DNA of 6,993 nt from assembly GCA_030043335.1 (NCBI GenBank), contig JASHXX010000016.1, positions 1 to 6,993 on the forward strand, in the 5' to 3' direction. This document shows, piece after piece, positions 5,866 through 6,993 of this stretch; positions within the stretch are counted from its first letter, which is position 1, and each line of letters opens with the position of its first letter. The DNA is from Xanthobacteraceae bacterium (GTDB taxonomy: Bacteria; Pseudomonadota; Alphaproteobacteria; Rhizobiales; Xanthobacteraceae). Position numbers and translations under genes: made by a program. The notes under the pieces are model-generated. The model had not been told where the DNA came from and made no database searches. It saw only the letters and a list, made by a program, of their open reading frames with translations.

Positions 5866-6600
5866 ATGAAACGGTTAGCATTGGCAGTTGCACTGAGCGC
5901 TTGGGCGGGATCCGCCGCATTGGCGGCTGATATGCCGCCACCGGGACCGATCTCGAAGGCGCCTCCGCCTCCGCCCTACAACTGGTCCGGCTTCTATTTC
6001 GGCGGCAATCTCGGAGCTGGGTGGAACAATATCAGCATTACCGACACCAATGGTAACAGCTTCTCGGGCACTAGCAGCACCCAATTCGTGGGTGGCGGCC
6101 AAGTCGGTCTGAATTACCAATTTCCGAATTACCAATTCTGGGGCGTCGCCGTCATCGGCATCGAAGCGGACTTCGATTGGCTTCCCAATACAAACAACAC
6201 GAACTCGGCGACTATCGGCGGAGTTCCTGTCTCGGTTGCTATCAATAATCGATGGCTGACGACGGTGACCGGCCGTTTTGGTTATGCGTTCGACCGTGTG
6301 CTCGCCTACGCAAAGGGCGGCGCCGCTTGGGTCGGGGCAAGCAACCCCTCGATCGCCATCAACGGCGTTGCGTTTGCTCCCTCCACCAGCAACACCAATA
6401 CCGGCTGGACGGCGGGCTTCGGCGTCGAGTGGGCTTTTGCGGGAACTTGGTCCGTGAGAGCCGAGTACGATTATGTTGGCCTGAATAACCCGACTTTTGT
6501 TGTTCCGGCCATCGGGACCTTCCCGGGCGATACAATCAGCACCAACAATCGCAACTTCCAGATGGTGACTGCGGGCATCAACTACAAATTCGGTTGGTGA
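5866..6600 (+). CDS. Outer membrane beta-barrel protein, Omp25/Omp31 (porin-like) family
   Basis: A 244-residue outer-membrane protein. It starts with a classical Sec signal peptide (MKRLALAVALSAWAGSAALA, cleaved after about residue 20), followed by a proline-rich linker ('KAPPPPPYNW') and the family hallmark 'NWSGFYFGGNLGAGW' that opens the barrel. The rest alternates aromatic, Gly-rich transmembrane strands ('GRFGYAFDRVLAYAKGGAAW', 'WTAGFGVEWAF') with Asn/Thr/Ser-rich loops. The last strand ends in 'INYKFGW', with a terminal aromatic residue as BAM-recognised barrels have. Such proteins (Omp25, Omp31, RopB) are abundant structural barrels in Rhizobiales, tied to envelope stability and surface exposure; transport activity is not established from sequence. 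It has its own ribosome site, lies 751 bases from the Rieske gene and converges on the small minus-strand gene, so it is probably a single-gene unit. It contains a 15-base tandem duplication giving a repeated 'NYQFP' segment. Confidence 0.92.
   Translation: MKRLALAVALSAWAGSAALAADMPPPGPISKAPPPPPYNWSGFYFGGNLGAGWNNISITDTNGNSFSGTSSTQFVGGGQVGLNYQFPNYQFWGVAVIGIEADFDWLPNTNNTNSATIGGVPVSVAINNRWLTTVTGRFGYAFDRVLAYAKGGAAWVGASNPSIAINGVAFAPSTSNTNTGWTAGFGVEWAFAGTWSVRAEYDYVGLNNPTFVVPAIGTFPGDTISTNNRNFQMVTAGINYKFGW
6111..6140 (+). repeat. Short in-frame tandem duplication inside the barrel gene
   Basis: Two 15-base units (6111-6125 and 6126-6140) share GAATTACCAATT exactly and encode consecutive Asn-Tyr-Gln-Phe segments ('NYQFPNYQFW'). 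Confidence 0.85.
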
Positions 6601-6682
6601 CGGGCTGAGGATTGGGGCGACAGGTACTCTGGGTCAGGCACGTAACGGAAAGCCAGGCGATAGACATCGAGCTACCGCTAAC

Positions 6683-6710
6683 GTCGCGCTAGTGATCGAC
6701 CACGCGCGAC
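6683..6710. other. Hairpin between convergent genes
   Basis: GTCGCGC (6683-6689) pairs with GCGCGAC (6704-6710), and GTG/CAC (6692-6694 with 6701-6703) can extend it inside a two-base bulge. No T-tract follows on either strand, so a terminator role is possible but unproven. It is the only structured element seen between the barrel gene stop and the minus-strand gene stop. Confidence 0.35.
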
Positions 6711-6743
6711 TGCCGGCGGATGAGGTATATGGCTCGGGCCAAA

Positions 6744-6914
6744 TCAACCTTCAAGCAGACGCCTCAAACGGCGCTTGGCCACCTTGGCAGCGTTAGACGG
6801 CGGATCAGCACGCGGCCTGTCGGCTTCTCTTAGCGCAGCTTCGAGTTCCCTCTCGGCTTCGCGGAGCGCTTCCAAAGCTCTTTTGACCCGCGCTCGATTA
6901 ATAGCGTTTTCCAT
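6744..6914 (-). CDS. Small highly charged alpha-helical protein of unknown function (56 aa)
   Basis: On the minus strand an ATG at 6914 opens a 56-codon frame ending in TGA at 6746-6744. The start is well supported by AGGAG eight bases upstream. The product begins MENAINRARVKRALEALR and is rich in Ala, Arg, Glu and Leu. Residues about 8-33 ('ALEALREAERELEAALREA') have heptad-like spacing and should form an amphipathic helix or short coiled coil. A Pro-rich hinge ('DRPRADPPSN') leads to a basic second helix ('AKVAKRRLRRLLEG'). No signal peptide, Cys or enzymatic motif is present; the strong basic tail would suit nucleic-acid or protein binding, but this is a guess. I do not recognise the family. 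It converges on the barrel gene, and no other gene is visible upstream of it before the window ends. Confidence 0.65.
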   Translation of the reverse strand: MENAINRARVKRALEALREAERELEAALREADRPRADPPSNAAKVAKRRLRRLLEG

Positions 6915-6922
6915 TGGTCGAT

Positions 6923-6927
6923 CTCCT
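6923..6927 (-). promoter_or_regulatory. Ribosome binding site of the 56-aa minus-strand gene
   Basis: AGGAG on the minus strand, 8 bases before the ATG at 6914; this is the main evidence that the short frame is a real gene. Confidence 0.75.
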
Positions 6928-6993
6928 ACCTGGCATTTTAGGCGGCCGAAATATCTGGCGTGGGAAGTCCGCTCCTATGCTGGATCAGTCGCT

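Noticed and set aside
6689..6754. Minus-strand 21-residue frame after the 56-aa gene, ending 'AIYLIRRQSRVVDH'
   Set aside because: It is protein-like but has only a TTG start and no ribosome site. It could be a remnant, but the evidence is too thin.

Overview
The window looks like chromosomal DNA from an alphaproteobacterium of the order Hyphomicrobiales (Rhizobiales), most plausibly the Bradyrhizobium/Rhodopseudomonas/Nitrobacter group. The pointers are an Omp25/Omp31-type porin-like protein with a poly-proline linker before an 'NWSGFYFGGN' motif, a GC-rich xanthine-dehydrogenase-family subunit, and short orphan proteins typical of that group. This placement is inferred from protein style; no marker gene is present.

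Layout. Bases 1-1959 hold the 3' part of a molybdenum hydroxylase large subunit of the isoquinoline 1-oxidoreductase beta type; its N-terminus lies outside the window. A strong hairpin (1991-2027) separates it from a periplasmic PQQ-dependent alcohol dehydrogenase (2092-3840), which ends in a clear intrinsic terminator (3873-3904). Next come a small secreted protein of unknown function (3918-4397) and a Tat-exported Rieske [2Fe-2S] protein (4542-5114). The start region of the Rieske gene is duplicated in tandem: the upstream copy carries a better Shine-Dalgarno sequence and a 15-codon decoy reading frame.

Bases 5115-5865 contain no intact gene but at least two decayed ones: a small conserved protein interrupted by one in-frame TGA (5340-5540), and the C-terminal remnant of an XRE-type regulator (about 5598-5714). 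A possible frameshifted signal-peptide ORF starts on the Rieske stop codon. An intact outer-membrane beta-barrel gene follows (5866-6600). A short minus-strand gene for a 56-residue charged helical protein (6744-6914), with a good ribosome binding site, converges on it.

How the genes may work together. The PQQ dehydrogenase, the unknown secreted protein and the Rieske protein are consecutive, same-strand and all predicted to be exported, so they may form a periplasmic oxidation module. The usual cytochrome c partner of such dehydrogenases is absent here (no CxxCH motif was seen in any plausible gene product). The idea that the Rieske protein takes up the electrons is inference only. The dehydrogenase carries the Asp-x-Asp active-site signature associated with lanthanide use and lacks the vicinal Cys-Cys pair of classical methanol and ethanol dehydrogenases.
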